This document shows, piece after piece, positions 36,286 to 44,387 of a stretch of 64,000 nt of DNA. Source of the stretch: Acidobacteriota bacterium (GTDB lineage Bacteria > Acidobacteriota > Terriglobia > Terriglobales > Acidobacteriaceae); the NCBI GenBank assembly GCA_003225555.1, contig QIAM01000006.1:62001-126000 (forward strand), given 5' to 3'. Numbering within the stretch: the first letter of the stretch is position 1; every line of letters starts with the position of its first letter. The position numbers were made by a program, and so were the translations under genes. The notes beneath the pieces are model-generated. The model searched no databases. It worked only from the letters and a program-made list of their open reading frames with translations, and had not been told where the DNA came from.

Positions 36286-36897
36286 CTACAAGACCACGCC
36301 GATCGCTTCCAAGTCCGTCTTCCACTGATCGAGAGTCTGCATTTCGATCGTCTTCATGCCCAGCCTCGAAGCCTGTTCGAGGTTGAGAGCCCGGTCGTCG
36401 ATGAAAGCGCATTCTTCAGGAGCGATCTGGGTCAGGTCGACAGCCAGGCGATAGATATCGCGCTCCGGCTTGCGGAACCCTACAAAGCACGAGCTTACGA
36501 AAATACGAAAGATCTTCCGCAACCCATACTTCTCGATGCGATAAAGATTCAGTTCCCGCGATTCATTGTTGAGCGTCCCCATGAAATACTTTCTCGAATC
36601 CGCCAAAGATTGCGCGAACCTGAGCACGTCAGGCATCGGCTGCGACAGCGAGAACATGAACTCCTTGAATGCCTCCCGAGTGAACGGCCGCGACCGGTAG
36701 AAAACCGTGCGGTCGAGGTACTCATCGAGTGTGATCTTCCCGCGCTCGAAAGATGACACAACCATCTCGTGACGATCGTGAAACTCTTCTTCATCCAGAT
36801 GAAAATGCTCGAGCGCCTTCATCCGCTGCTCGCGATCCCACGCATTCGAAAGCAATACCCCACCCACATCCCAGAAAAGAGCTCGAATTTCAGGCAA
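36286..36897 (-). CDS. HAD-superfamily hydrolase (YihX/epoxide-hydrolase-N-like)
   Basis: 203 residues. Motif I is FWDVGGVLL with the nucleophilic Asp, motif II Thr is in GTLNNES, motif III Lys in FRKPERDIY, and the acidic motif IV in FIDDRALNLEQA. A four-helix cap lies between residues ~20 and 90. These features fit the class that dephosphorylates sugar phosphates such as alpha-glucose-1-phosphate, but the substrate cannot be read from sequence. The gene is convergent with the zinc-ribbon gene, with a 6-bp gap. Confidence 0.85.
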   Translation of the reverse strand: MPEIRALFWDVGGVLLSNAWDREQRMKALEHFHLDEEEFHDRHEMVVSSFERGKITLDEYLDRTVFYRSRPFTREAFKEFMFSLSQPMPDVLRFAQSLADSRKYFMGTLNNESRELNLYRIEKYGLRKIFRIFVSSCFVGFRKPERDIYRLAVDLTQIAPEECAFIDDRALNLEQASRLGMKTIEMQTLDQWKTDLEAIGVVL

Positions 36898-36985
36898 GAG
36901 GTTCTCCTTACACCGAGATCAACGGACCGGGCGCCGTCTCACAAAGCTGGAAAAGCACGGCCTACTTGAGATTTTGCTTTGAAAG

Positions 36986-37042
36986 GGCGCGGCTTCCAGC
37001 CGCGCCTAAATACCCCCAAAGCAAGCGCGGCTTTAGCCGCTG
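36986..37042. repeat. Pair of REP-like palindromes
   Basis: Two short palindromes, GGCGCGGCTTCCAGCCGCGC (36986-37005, one base longer in full) and GCGCGGCTTTAGCCGC nearby, share the GGCTNNAGCC core with copies at 38420-38550 and 62040-62096. The reverse complement of the first recurs exactly at 62076-62096. They lie between the HAD and DUF3179 genes. Confidence 0.75.
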
Positions 37043-37052
37043 TGGGACATTC

Positions 37053-38267
37053 TTAGTGTTTGTAAAAGGTCGTGTCCGGATGATAATTCCGCCAGTCAAA
37101 CCAGTAATCCTTTAACGCCGGAACCCGGTCCAGACACTTCCCAGACGCCGGCCCGGCCGTCGCGCACCCCTGAAAATTCCACTCGCTTGCCGTCGCCGTA
37201 TCCAGCAAGACCCAATCTTTTGTATCGCCCTTGAGAAAGAATTCCGCATCCTTCCCGTCAATGCGGCTCACGAAGACGCGAAACGATTTCCTGTCCGGCC
37301 CAACCACAATCAGAAGCGGAGTGCCATGCACGTGGTCAACAACCGGCGACTGCTTAACCAGAGTGTCCCAGGGATACGCCCGTGCCATTCCCTCGATCGT
37401 GACTCCCACGACCACATCGCGCGACTTCAACTCCGTTCCCGGAAAGCTGATGACCACCGGCAGCTTGGCCACTTCAGTTTCCCACTTGCTGTCATATTCC
37501 TTCTCGTACTTCGCCACCGGAACCAGCACGCGCCCCGTCGAGACTTCTGACTTCCATTGTCCAAAGCTCAATTCATCGTTCGGCACCAATTCCAGCGACG
37601 CGCCCTTCAGCGGCCCGTACACAGCCTTGCCCGTAATCTGCTGCCACCACGAGCCGGTTTCCTTATCTCGCATGAGAAAGTTCTGGTTATTAATTCCGGC
37701 GAGATAAAAATGCAGCAGCCTTCCGTTCACCGTTCGTTTCCACACCAGACCGGTGTGACAAAGCGTTCAATAGGTGACGGCGACCGGGACTCCTCCCACC
37801 CAGTCATTCAGCACGTGGTGATATGCCATTTCGCTGATGGGATAGGCACGCGCGTCGCTGCCGAAGCGGACCGCCATGATCATTTCGCCAGCATCCAGCT
37901 TGCTCTGTGCCTCGCCGATGAACTGCGCGCTGTCCAGCGGATGAAACATCCACTCGAAGTAGTTCAGCCGCGCCATGACCGCGGTAAAGCCTACAAGCAG
38001 CATCGCAATCGTGAGCACGGTCCGTCCCCACCGCCGTGAGTTTCTCCACAGGAGAAGAGCAAACACCAGGCAGAGGAGCGTGGCAAACAACGTCCACCGA
38101 GGCGCCCGGTCGTGCACCGCCATCGCAAGCCACAATGCGCGCGGCGACTGGTAGCGAAACGGCCGGATGATGAACGCCGGTACGAAAAACAGTCCCGCAC
38201 CCAAGAGCGCGCAGACCGCGAATGTGGCCCACAGCCCACGCGAGCTACGCTGATCCGAATAGTACAT
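37053..38267 (-). CDS. DUF3179 membrane protein, candidate selenoprotein (in-frame UGA read as Sec, UxxC)
   Basis: One frame of 404 residues interrupted only by TGA at 37767-37769 (codon 167). Before it: a membrane region with about three helices (residues ~10-100) and the start of DUF3179 (GEMIMAVRFGSDARAYPISE, VLNDWVGGVPVAVTY). After it: TLCHTGLVWKRTVNG continuing in the same frame with well-conserved DUF3179 sequence (NNQNFLMRDKETGSWWQQIT, ARAYPWDTLVKQSPVVDHV). DUF3179 proteins normally have Cys-x-x-Cys here, so UGA replaces the first Cys. A SECIS-like hairpin lies nine bases downstream. A nonsense mutation, a sequencing error, or two separate proteins (37767-38267 and 37053-37745) are the alternatives. 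Confidence 0.75.
37741..37757 (-). promoter_or_regulatory. SECIS-like hairpin after the in-frame UGA
   Basis: On the minus strand, CACACC-GGTCT-GGTGTG forms a perfect 6-bp stem with a 5-nt GGUCU loop starting 15 nt after the UGA. Below it a U-G pair, one mismatch and UUU-AAA pairs can extend the stem. The E. coli fdhF SECIS has the same GGUCU loop ~18 nt after its UGA, and a G in the first loop positions is required for SelB binding. The short UGA-loop distance is slightly below the usual range. Confidence 0.65.
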
Positions 38268-38419
38268 AGATGTATGAGTAGGATTCTACAACGTATCCGG
38301 CGTCATCCTGAGCGCAGCCGAATTTCAGGCGGAGCGAAGAGCCTGCCCTGAGTGTGCATGGGCCTTTGGCCCACCAAACGAAATGAAACACCTGAAGCCC
38401 GGCCTTCGGCAGAGTAAGG

Positions 38420-38550
38420 TTCGTATCAGGGCATGGCTTTAGCCGTGCCGGACTGGCGCGCGTTCTGATGCGCCTTCAGGCGCTGGCAGGGGCTGAAGCC
38501 CATTCAGTTTCACATCAGTCGGCACGGCTGAAGCCGTGCCCTGATACGAA
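38420..38550. repeat. REPIN-like element (two inverted REP units)
   Basis: Thirty-base ends, 38420-38449 and 38521-38550, are inverted copies of each other at 28 of 30 positions, beginning TTCGTATCAGGGCA. Each contains the GGCT-AGCC palindrome seen elsewhere in the window. The 71-bp middle holds another short palindrome (38489-38501). This is the layout of a REPIN, a non-autonomous element usually mobilised by a RAYT transposase, which is not in this window. Confidence 0.8.
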
Positions 38551-38683
38551 ACCCCTCTGGATAACCAACGCTCACAAGTGGAGTTTCGACAGAGCGAAGT
38601 CGAAGGGATCTCGTGCTAATCGTCCGTGTACTAGAAGCCACGTTCATCGTTCCGCAACCCCGTCACGAACTCCGTGTTACTCC
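38551..38683. repeat. Dispersed-repeat-like fragment downstream of the REPIN
   Basis: GACAGAGCGAAGTCGAAGG (from ~38588), together with GTCATCCTGAGCGCAGCC at ~38302, resembles widely dispersed intergenic repeat fragments seen in many bacterial genomes. No gene is evident between the DUF3179 and pilin genes. Confidence 0.4.
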
Positions 38684-38723
38684 AAAACTAAAACGCCCCG
38701 ATCCGCGGAGCAGGACCGGGGCG
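38684..38723 (-). terminator. Intrinsic terminator of the minor pilin operon
   Basis: Minus strand: CGCCCCG (38717-38723) pairs with CGGGGCG (38694-38700), a 7-bp GC stem, followed by TTTTAGTTTT. It lies 21 bp past the stop of the last pilin-operon gene. Confidence 0.75.
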
Positions 38724-38744
38724 GTTGTTGGTTAGGTTGTGGGT

Positions 38745-41618
38745 TTACTGTGGTGTGAAGTTCTGGTGATAGCTTAGACTCACGACGTCCTGAAACATCG
38801 GTGTGCCCGGAGGCAGGTTGTTCGGGTTCAGGAACTGCGTGTCGAAAAAGTAGTTTCGAGTCGGAGGAGAGTACACCGAAGTACAGCACTTGAATATACC
38901 CGTGTTGTACTGCGAGTAATACATGCTGATGAGCGAGCCGGTGTAGTTCACGCTGGCCCCGTTAGCCCCGCGATTCTCAAGGTAGCGCAGGAAGTTGTGC
39001 ATGCCACCGTCGGTCCCGAAGTCCTTCAAGCCGGCCGCGGTAGCCCAGCCCGGCTCGAGGAATGGAACGCTCTTGCCGGCCGCAATGGCCATTCGATAGT
39101 AGCTGGTATTGCCAGGCCTGTTGTTCTGCAGTGCTGGGTTTGCGAAGCTCTCAGCATCCGTCCAGCCCGTGGTCGGTACCGGAGCTGTATTTCCTGCCGG
39201 TGGGTTGGACAGTAGCGTAACTGCGTCGGCTATGATTGCCGCCGCGGAATGCAACGCTCCACCAGGATTGCCTCCACTGGGCCAGAAGGGATCGGCCGGA
39301 CCGCTGTTGTAGTCTCCCCAAACATAGACTGGCTCTTCCGAAGCGACGGTGAATCCATTTCCAGTGTTTGCCACAGTTGCGGGATGTGGCAGGTAGCTGG
39401 TGGTGCCGTTCATTCCGCCATCGATCAGGCGCAGCGCGTGTCGCGGGCCAGTCACCATGTTCCACTCCGCTTTCGTCGAACAGCTGGTGATCCCGGTGGT
39501 CGTGCCGTTGATGTAATAGGGCTGGTTCATGGTTCCCACTCCGATGCCAAAACCAGCACCCAGATTTGCCTGTCCCCACTTGTCGAGGAAGGGAGGCACC
39601 TTTGCCGCTACATTTTCCGGCGAGTAGGGGTAATAGCTCGCTGGTTCCAGAACGCCGTCGGGTACGCCAGTGGCCGAAGCCGCGTTCACTGTGTCGTTCA
39701 AGCCGGACATTCCAGAGATGTTGTTGTAGAAGCCGGTCAATGGCTTCGCATCGGCCAACATCCCCCGGTGATCCGAGAAATAGAGAATGTAGCCATTCTG
39801 GTTCGTGCTGTTTACCAGGTTGCCTGAGCCGCCAGCATACGGACCCGCCTTTTGCAGCCAGAGCCACAAATTGCCTACGTCAAGTTCCACCGCGTTCATG
39901 ACGCCAATTGGACTGCATGAAGTCATCGGGTCGCCGACGGGCCGGCTGTCTCGCGGCTCGCCTTCGCGCGCGTCGTAGAAGTTGATCGGCAGCCAGTTGT
40001 TCGCTGTAATAGCTGCGCCTGTCGCGGTGGCTGGACCCTTGTTAATTTTTAGCTGCTGAAGGATAAGGATCGCCGGGCTGATCGGGTTGTAGCATTGCCC
40101 CGCTGGGAAGGGACCGGCTGGGAAGGCCGCATAGGTCGGGCAGCTGGGGATTCCGGCTGTCTGGTACGGTGCCGTCGGAGGCGCATTATAGCCCCGGCCG
40201 AATCCATAGCTCAGCCACTGATTCGTCACTCCGACCCAGGCGCCGGCGTTATTCAAATATTCTACTCGTAGCCATGTACCTTGGCACTTCGCCGCGGCCG
40301 TTACTTCTCCATGCAAGGGCCATGCAGCAATTGCGCCGCAGCCCGTCGGAACCACCCAGCTCCCGGTATTATCACTGGCGGCGTAGTACATGTTTCCAGG
40401 AGCAAATGCGTTCGGTACGTTGACGAAGGGGGTAGCGTTCGGAGTCCCGATCTGCACATCGTTTGCATCCAGCGCACCGGCGCCGCGCTCAGGGTGCAGA
40501 TCGGCCAGCGTGTCGGCCAGAAGGATGCGTATCTCCGCCTTGTTATAGAGTCGCGAGCTGCTCAGAAGCGCGGTGTCGCCGGGCGACGGTCTGCGGATGA
40601 TGTCAATCGCACCAACTGGGGACGTCTGCACAAACGGCAACTGCAGCTTGGTAGCGCCGGTCAGTCCATTCGTGATAAACCCGCTGAAAGTAGTCTTCGA
40701 GATGCCCGTCCATCCTGGGTTTGCAATACCGGTGGGCGGGAATCCGCCGGTCCAGCTGCCGGCAGTGAGTTGCACGCAATTTACGCCTGCTCCGGGACCG
40801 GTTGCAGGAGCCGCAGGACAGCCGCTGGCGGCGTTAGGTACCCATATTTTGCCGGTGTAACCGCTGGCGGTGGGCCAGCCATTCTCCAGTTGGTCGGTGA
40901 TGACCTGCCCCACCGCCGCGATCTTGTCGGTGAAGGTCAAGTTGCTGCCCGAAGCCAGAAACAGGTTGCCATTGGTGTGCACCCGGCCTCCGAAGTTAAA
41001 GTTGGGGCCGGCGAAGTAGTCACAATCGCCATCGCAGAACACGCCGAATTCGAAAGCCGGAAGCAGCGCCACTTCCACCACGCGCGTCAAATTCACCGAT
41101 GCGCCCGTTGCCGCGGCTGAGGAATTCGCCGCAATCTGACCCGAAGAGGACTGGCGTGTCGCTGTAACCTGCAACGTGTAGGGAATCAGCGTCGCCACCA
41201 TCCCCTGGTCCGGCCCAGCGCCGACAATGTCCCACGAACCGCACGGGTCGGGAGCATTCGGGCATGGCGTCCCGTTGGTCTGGTTCGCTGGCCACGTGAT
41301 CGTCTCCACGTAATTCATGTACGTGATATTGGAACCACTGATGGCCGTCGGGTAATTCGCGGGGTTGGTCAAAGCCGTGATGGCGGCAGAATTGGGCGTT
41401 TGCGAGGTCTGGTACAGCTGGGAAATTTGCGAAGTCAGGTTCTCAATCCCGGCTTCCGCGCCAAAGTAGGCCACACTGCCTTCCAGATCGTTGCCTCCCA
41501 TCCGCGTTTCATTCGAGACCATGTACAACAATCCCACCGCCAATCCCGACAATAGAACCGTCAGTAGAAGGGCGGCAATCAGTGTGAACCCCCGCGAATC
41601 TCGTGTTCTCTTCCCCAT
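38745..41618 (-). CDS. PilX-like giant pilus-assembly/minor pilin protein
   Basis: 957 residues from ATG 41618 (GAGGGGAAAAAT upstream); the frame extends to 41777 without family sequence. The N terminus RGFTLIAALLLTVLLSGLAVG resembles the PilX N-terminal helix of minor pilins. PilX is normally 150-250 residues; here a long Gly/Asn/Pro-rich extracellular region with several Cys is attached, as is usual for Acidobacteriota and Deltaproteobacteria. It is the last gene of a four-gene operon with PilW-, PilV- and GspH-like genes. It may form the tip or an adhesive part of a type IV pilus. Confidence 0.75.
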   Translation of the reverse strand: MGKRTRDSRGFTLIAALLLTVLLSGLAVGLLYMVSNETRMGGNDLEGSVAYFGAEAGIENLTSQISQLYQTSQTPNSAAITALTNPANYPTAISGSNITYMNYVETITWPANQTNGTPCPNAPDPCGSWDIVGAGPDQGMVATLIPYTLQVTATRQSSSGQIAANSSAAATGASVNLTRVVEVALLPAFEFGVFCDGDCDYFAGPNFNFGGRVHTNGNLFLASGSNLTFTDKIAAVGQVITDQLENGWPTASGYTGKIWVPNAASGCPAAPATGPGAGVNCVQLTAGSWTGGFPPTGIANPGWTGISKTTFSGFITNGLTGATKLQLPFVQTSPVGAIDIIRRPSPGDTALLSSSRLYNKAEIRILLADTLADLHPERGAGALDANDVQIGTPNATPFVNVPNAFAPGNMYYAASDNTGSWVVPTGCGAIAAWPLHGEVTAAAKCQGTWLRVEYLNNAGAWVGVTNQWLSYGFGRGYNAPPTAPYQTAGIPSCPTYAAFPAGPFPAGQCYNPISPAILILQQLKINKGPATATGAAITANNWLPINFYDAREGEPRDSRPVGDPMTSCSPIGVMNAVELDVGNLWLWLQKAGPYAGGSGNLVNSTNQNGYILYFSDHRGMLADAKPLTGFYNNISGMSGLNDTVNAASATGVPDGVLEPASYYPYSPENVAAKVPPFLDKWGQANLGAGFGIGVGTMNQPYYINGTTTGITSCSTKAEWNMVTGPRHALRLIDGGMNGTTSYLPHPATVANTGNGFTVASEEPVYVWGDYNSGPADPFWPSGGNPGGALHSAAAIIADAVTLLSNPPAGNTAPVPTTGWTDAESFANPALQNNRPGNTSYYRMAIAAGKSVPFLEPGWATAAGLKDFGTDGGMHNFLRYLENRGANGASVNYTGSLISMYYSQYNTGIFKCCTSVYSPPTRNYFFDTQFLNPNNLPPGTPMFQDVVSLSYHQNFTPQ

Positions 41619-41647
41619 ATTTTTCCCCTCAAACTCGCAAAGCATCG

Positions 41648-42814
41648 CTACTGGCAAACCGTGGTCGCACTGCTGTATGAATTGCAGAAACTCATATTGC
41701 GGGCGGCCACCGAAGTCGCCAGATACATGCTCTGGGCTTTTCTTCCTGACGTGGTCATACCTTGCCCCATGACCCACAGGTTTACTTTCTGAATCAGTGC
41801 GGGGGAAAGGCCGGCGGCCAGTGGATTGGCCGAATTCGCCGTGACTGTGCCGGCGACCGAATCGATGACGTCGTAGGTGAACTGCATATTGATGATGTTG
41901 TCAGCCACCGGAACCGCGTCCCGTCCATTGACCTGCCTCATCAGCCGGGGCGTCTGCACCGTGCCGCCTGCGACCGGAACCTGCAGGAAATACGAGACCG
42001 CATACAGCCGGCAAGCCGACATTTGTGTGCCCGCACCCGAAGCCGCGATGACCGTAGACAGGTTGTTGCTCGTTCCGGCGCCCGTCTGGTTCATGTTGAG
42101 CGCATCCCCGCTGGCAAAATTGATGGTGGTATTGTTTGGAATCGTAGTGACTTCAGCCACCACTGCGGCATTCTGGATCAGGCTCGTACCATTGTTCCCG
42201 TTGCCGTTGCCCGGCGTGCTCACGGTAAATAGGATCAGGTCGCCCGGATTGAGTCCACCCGCAGCCAGGATGTTATTCGGCTGCACCCCGGCATTGATCA
42301 CGGTGACCGTGGCCTGCGTGGGCCCGCCTGGAAACGTGAAGTTGAAATTGGTGAGCGGAAAATTGTAGTCGCAATAAATGGACGTGATGCTGGAATTGAC
42401 TTGCCCAGGAGCCGCTGTAATCACGGCGCCACCCTGCACTCCAGTGTTGAATCCCGGAATGATCCCGTACATGAAGTTCGGTACACCGCCGCCGCTGGCT
42501 GGGTACGTGCCGGCCGGTACATAACAGGTGCCGGTCTGGTTACATGAAAACTTCGACACCGTGCCGCCAGTTACCAGTTGCAGGCCACCGGAAGGCAGGC
42601 CCGAACCCGCCAAGCTAATGTCCTGCGTCATCAACTCGACCGCCGCGCGCATGTTCTGCTGCGTCTCTGCGCGCTGCGTAACCGTGAACGTAGCGTCCAT
42701 ACCTATCTTGAACAGGCTGGTCATGGCCGCGATCACCACCAGGCCCACAGCCGACGCGATCATCAGCTCCAGAAGGCTAAAGCCACGCTGCGGTTTTCCG
42801 ATTCGTTTCTTCAT
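41648..42814 (-). CDS. pilW: PilW-like minor pilin
   Basis: 388 residues. The prepilin cleavage/methylation motif is RGFSLLELMIASAVGLVVIA near the N terminus, with the Glu at +5 of the cleaved pilin. The pilin body has a long C-terminal beta-rich domain with a MRQVNGRDAVPVADNIINM segment typical of PilW proteins. Minor pilins prime pilus assembly and form the tip complex. It lies between the pilV-like and pilX-like genes, with short gaps of 15 and 29 bp. Confidence 0.82.
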   Translation of the reverse strand: MKKRIGKPQRGFSLLELMIASAVGLVVIAAMTSLFKIGMDATFTVTQRAETQQNMRAAVELMTQDISLAGSGLPSGGLQLVTGGTVSKFSCNQTGTCYVPAGTYPASGGGVPNFMYGIIPGFNTGVQGGAVITAAPGQVNSSITSIYCDYNFPLTNFNFTFPGGPTQATVTVINAGVQPNNILAAGGLNPGDLILFTVSTPGNGNGNNGTSLIQNAAVVAEVTTIPNNTTINFASGDALNMNQTGAGTSNNLSTVIAASGAGTQMSACRLYAVSYFLQVPVAGGTVQTPRLMRQVNGRDAVPVADNIINMQFTYDVIDSVAGTVTANSANPLAAGLSPALIQKVNLWVMGQGMTTSGRKAQSMYLATSVAARNMSFCNSYSSATTVCQ

Positions 42815-42829
42815 AGTTACTGTCCCCGC

Positions 42830-43444
42830 TCAGTGGTAACTCGAGAGCAATCCGTTCACCGTATAGCTTCGAACCGGCCAACCACCCTTGCTGTAAGCCA
42901 CGGTGATCGTGACCGCGATCATGTTGGCGTTGACCCCGCCGCCTTGCGCCGCCGGCAGCAGCACGTTGTTAAAGGCAATTGTGCGCGTGAAGTTCGACAG
43001 ACTTTGCGTCACATCGTCGGCATTTCCCAGAACGCCGTCGGGACCTGGAAGCACCAGGCACTCCACTCCACCCGGACATGCGGTTCCCGTCCCAGGCACC
43101 GTACAGGCCGCATCGTCCCCCGTGCCGATGATCCCGTCCGCCCCTGCACACAACAGCGGTTGAGCTCCGCCCAGAAAGATTCCTCCGCTGGCCGTATTGT
43201 TGATCGACGCGAACGGAATCTGCTGGGCGTTACGCGCCGTGTAGATACTCTCCATCGCGTCCAATGCTTTGTGACGGGCAACCAGATCTTCCTGAGCGGA
43301 CTGCGTCGCTGCCAGCGCCGTGGCAAAGCTGGCGATCACCGCCAGCAGGCCGACAGTCATCACCACCACGGCGATCATCGTCTCAATCAGCGTGAATCCG
43401 CCCTGTGGTTGAACTTCGTGTTTTGCAGTGCTTTTTGAGATCAT
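42830..43444 (-). CDS. pilV: PilV-like minor pilin
   Basis: 204 residues from ATG 43444, which overlaps the stop of the preceding gene. Prepilin motif GGFTLIETMIAVVVMTVGLL follows a ~17-residue leader; the MTVGLLAVIASFATAL continuation is characteristic of PilV. The rest is a compact pilin domain with several Cys (CTVPGTGTACPGG) that may form disulfides. It probably joins the tip complex with the GspH-like, PilW-like and PilX-like products of the same operon. Confidence 0.82.
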   Translation of the reverse strand: MISKSTAKHEVQPQGGFTLIETMIAVVVMTVGLLAVIASFATALAATQSAQEDLVARHKALDAMESIYTARNAQQIPFASINNTASGGIFLGGAQPLLCAGADGIIGTGDDAACTVPGTGTACPGGVECLVLPGPDGVLGNADDVTQSLSNFTRTIAFNNVLLPAAQGGGVNANMIAVTITVAYSKGGWPVRSYTVNGLLSSYH

Positions 43445-44052
43445 TGTTGTACCCAGATTGGTGCTCCAGCTTGCTGATCCAGACGCCAGCCTCGCACCCG
43501 GCCGGTCGCACCCCATACCGTGATCGCGCGCGAAGTGTTGATCGTGTCTGCTGCCCGCGTGATATACACCACGCCACCGTTGTAGTTGCCGAGAGTGTCG
43601 CGAGATGTGCCGTCCGGCATGAACGCGACGTAGTTCAGACTGCCGGCTCCCAGGCCTTGCCCAAAATCCACTGACGCGATGCCGGTTCCGAAACCGTCCG
43701 GCGCGCTCGCGGGAAATCCAGCTCTTACCCCAAAACTCATGTCCGCTGGCAGAGTGTAGGTTTGCACCAACTGAACCGGGGGGAAGACCCCTCCTACCGC
43801 GGGGGGCTGATACTGCACCGTGATGGTCCCGGTCGCATTGTCAAACACAACCAGGTACTCGTGGCTTTGCGTGATGGCCAGATGGCGTGTGTTGCGCAGG
43901 ACCCCCAACGTGGTGGCATAGGCGCCATCAATGTGCCCCTTGTATAGCAGCGGGCGCATCCCCATGTACGTGGCCCCCATCAAGATCAGCGCAATGCTGA
44001 CCGTGATCATCAGTTCTAGCAGCGAGAACCCGCGATGTTTCCTCGATCTCAT
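43441..44052 (-). CDS. FimT/GspH-like pseudopilin
   Basis: 203 residues. Prepilin motif HRGFSLLELMITVSIALILMG is followed by the GspH/FimT core (LLYKGHIDGAYATTLGVLRNTRHLAITQSHEYLVVF). FimT/GspH proteins are minor pilins that start pilus or type II secretion pseudopilus assembly; pilV/W/X-like genes downstream favour a type IV pilus. First gene of the operon, with a divergent PilZ gene 335 bp away. Confidence 0.82.
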   Translation of the reverse strand: MRSRKHRGFSLLELMITVSIALILMGATYMGMRPLLYKGHIDGAYATTLGVLRNTRHLAITQSHEYLVVFDNATGTITVQYQPPAVGGVFPPVQLVQTYTLPADMSFGVRAGFPASAPDGFGTGIASVDFGQGLGAGSLNYVAFMPDGTSRDTLGNYNGGVVYITRAADTINTSRAITVWGATGRVRGWRLDQQAGAPIWVQQ

Positions 44053-44387
44053 AGATTCTTTCGTGGAGGAGAGGCGGTTCGTTGGCGCTTTCTAATGTCA
44101 GTGCCAAAGTCCGAAAGCGGCAATACGGCACCCAATGCGCCTTTCGCGGGATACACAGATTCCGCGACCCTTCACCGCTTCATCTGCATCGTAGGAAGGC
44201 GTTGGAAGCGCGTCAAAGCACTACGGTGTACTGTCCGACGATTGGCCTTTTGGCATCCTGAGCGGTTACTCCTGTCACTCGACTAATGAGACGCAACTTA
44301 GCCAACACAGCACAAGCGAGAACCACGGGCGGATGACTCCGGTAACTTGTCCGCGGAACCGACGTGACCCTACGATGACGGGCAGGT
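44053..44387. other. Divergent intergenic region between the pilin operon and the PilZ gene
   Basis: 335 bp expected to hold the promoters of the pilin operon (minus) and the PilZ gene (plus). I see no convincing -35/-10 pair, operator palindrome, terminator or small gene in it. Confidence 0.5.

Noticed and set aside
37053-38267. Frameshifted DUF3179 pseudogene
   Set aside because: Both halves are in the same frame; only a TGA separates them, at the Cys position of the family motif and before a SECIS-like hairpin, so readthrough as selenocysteine fits better than decay.
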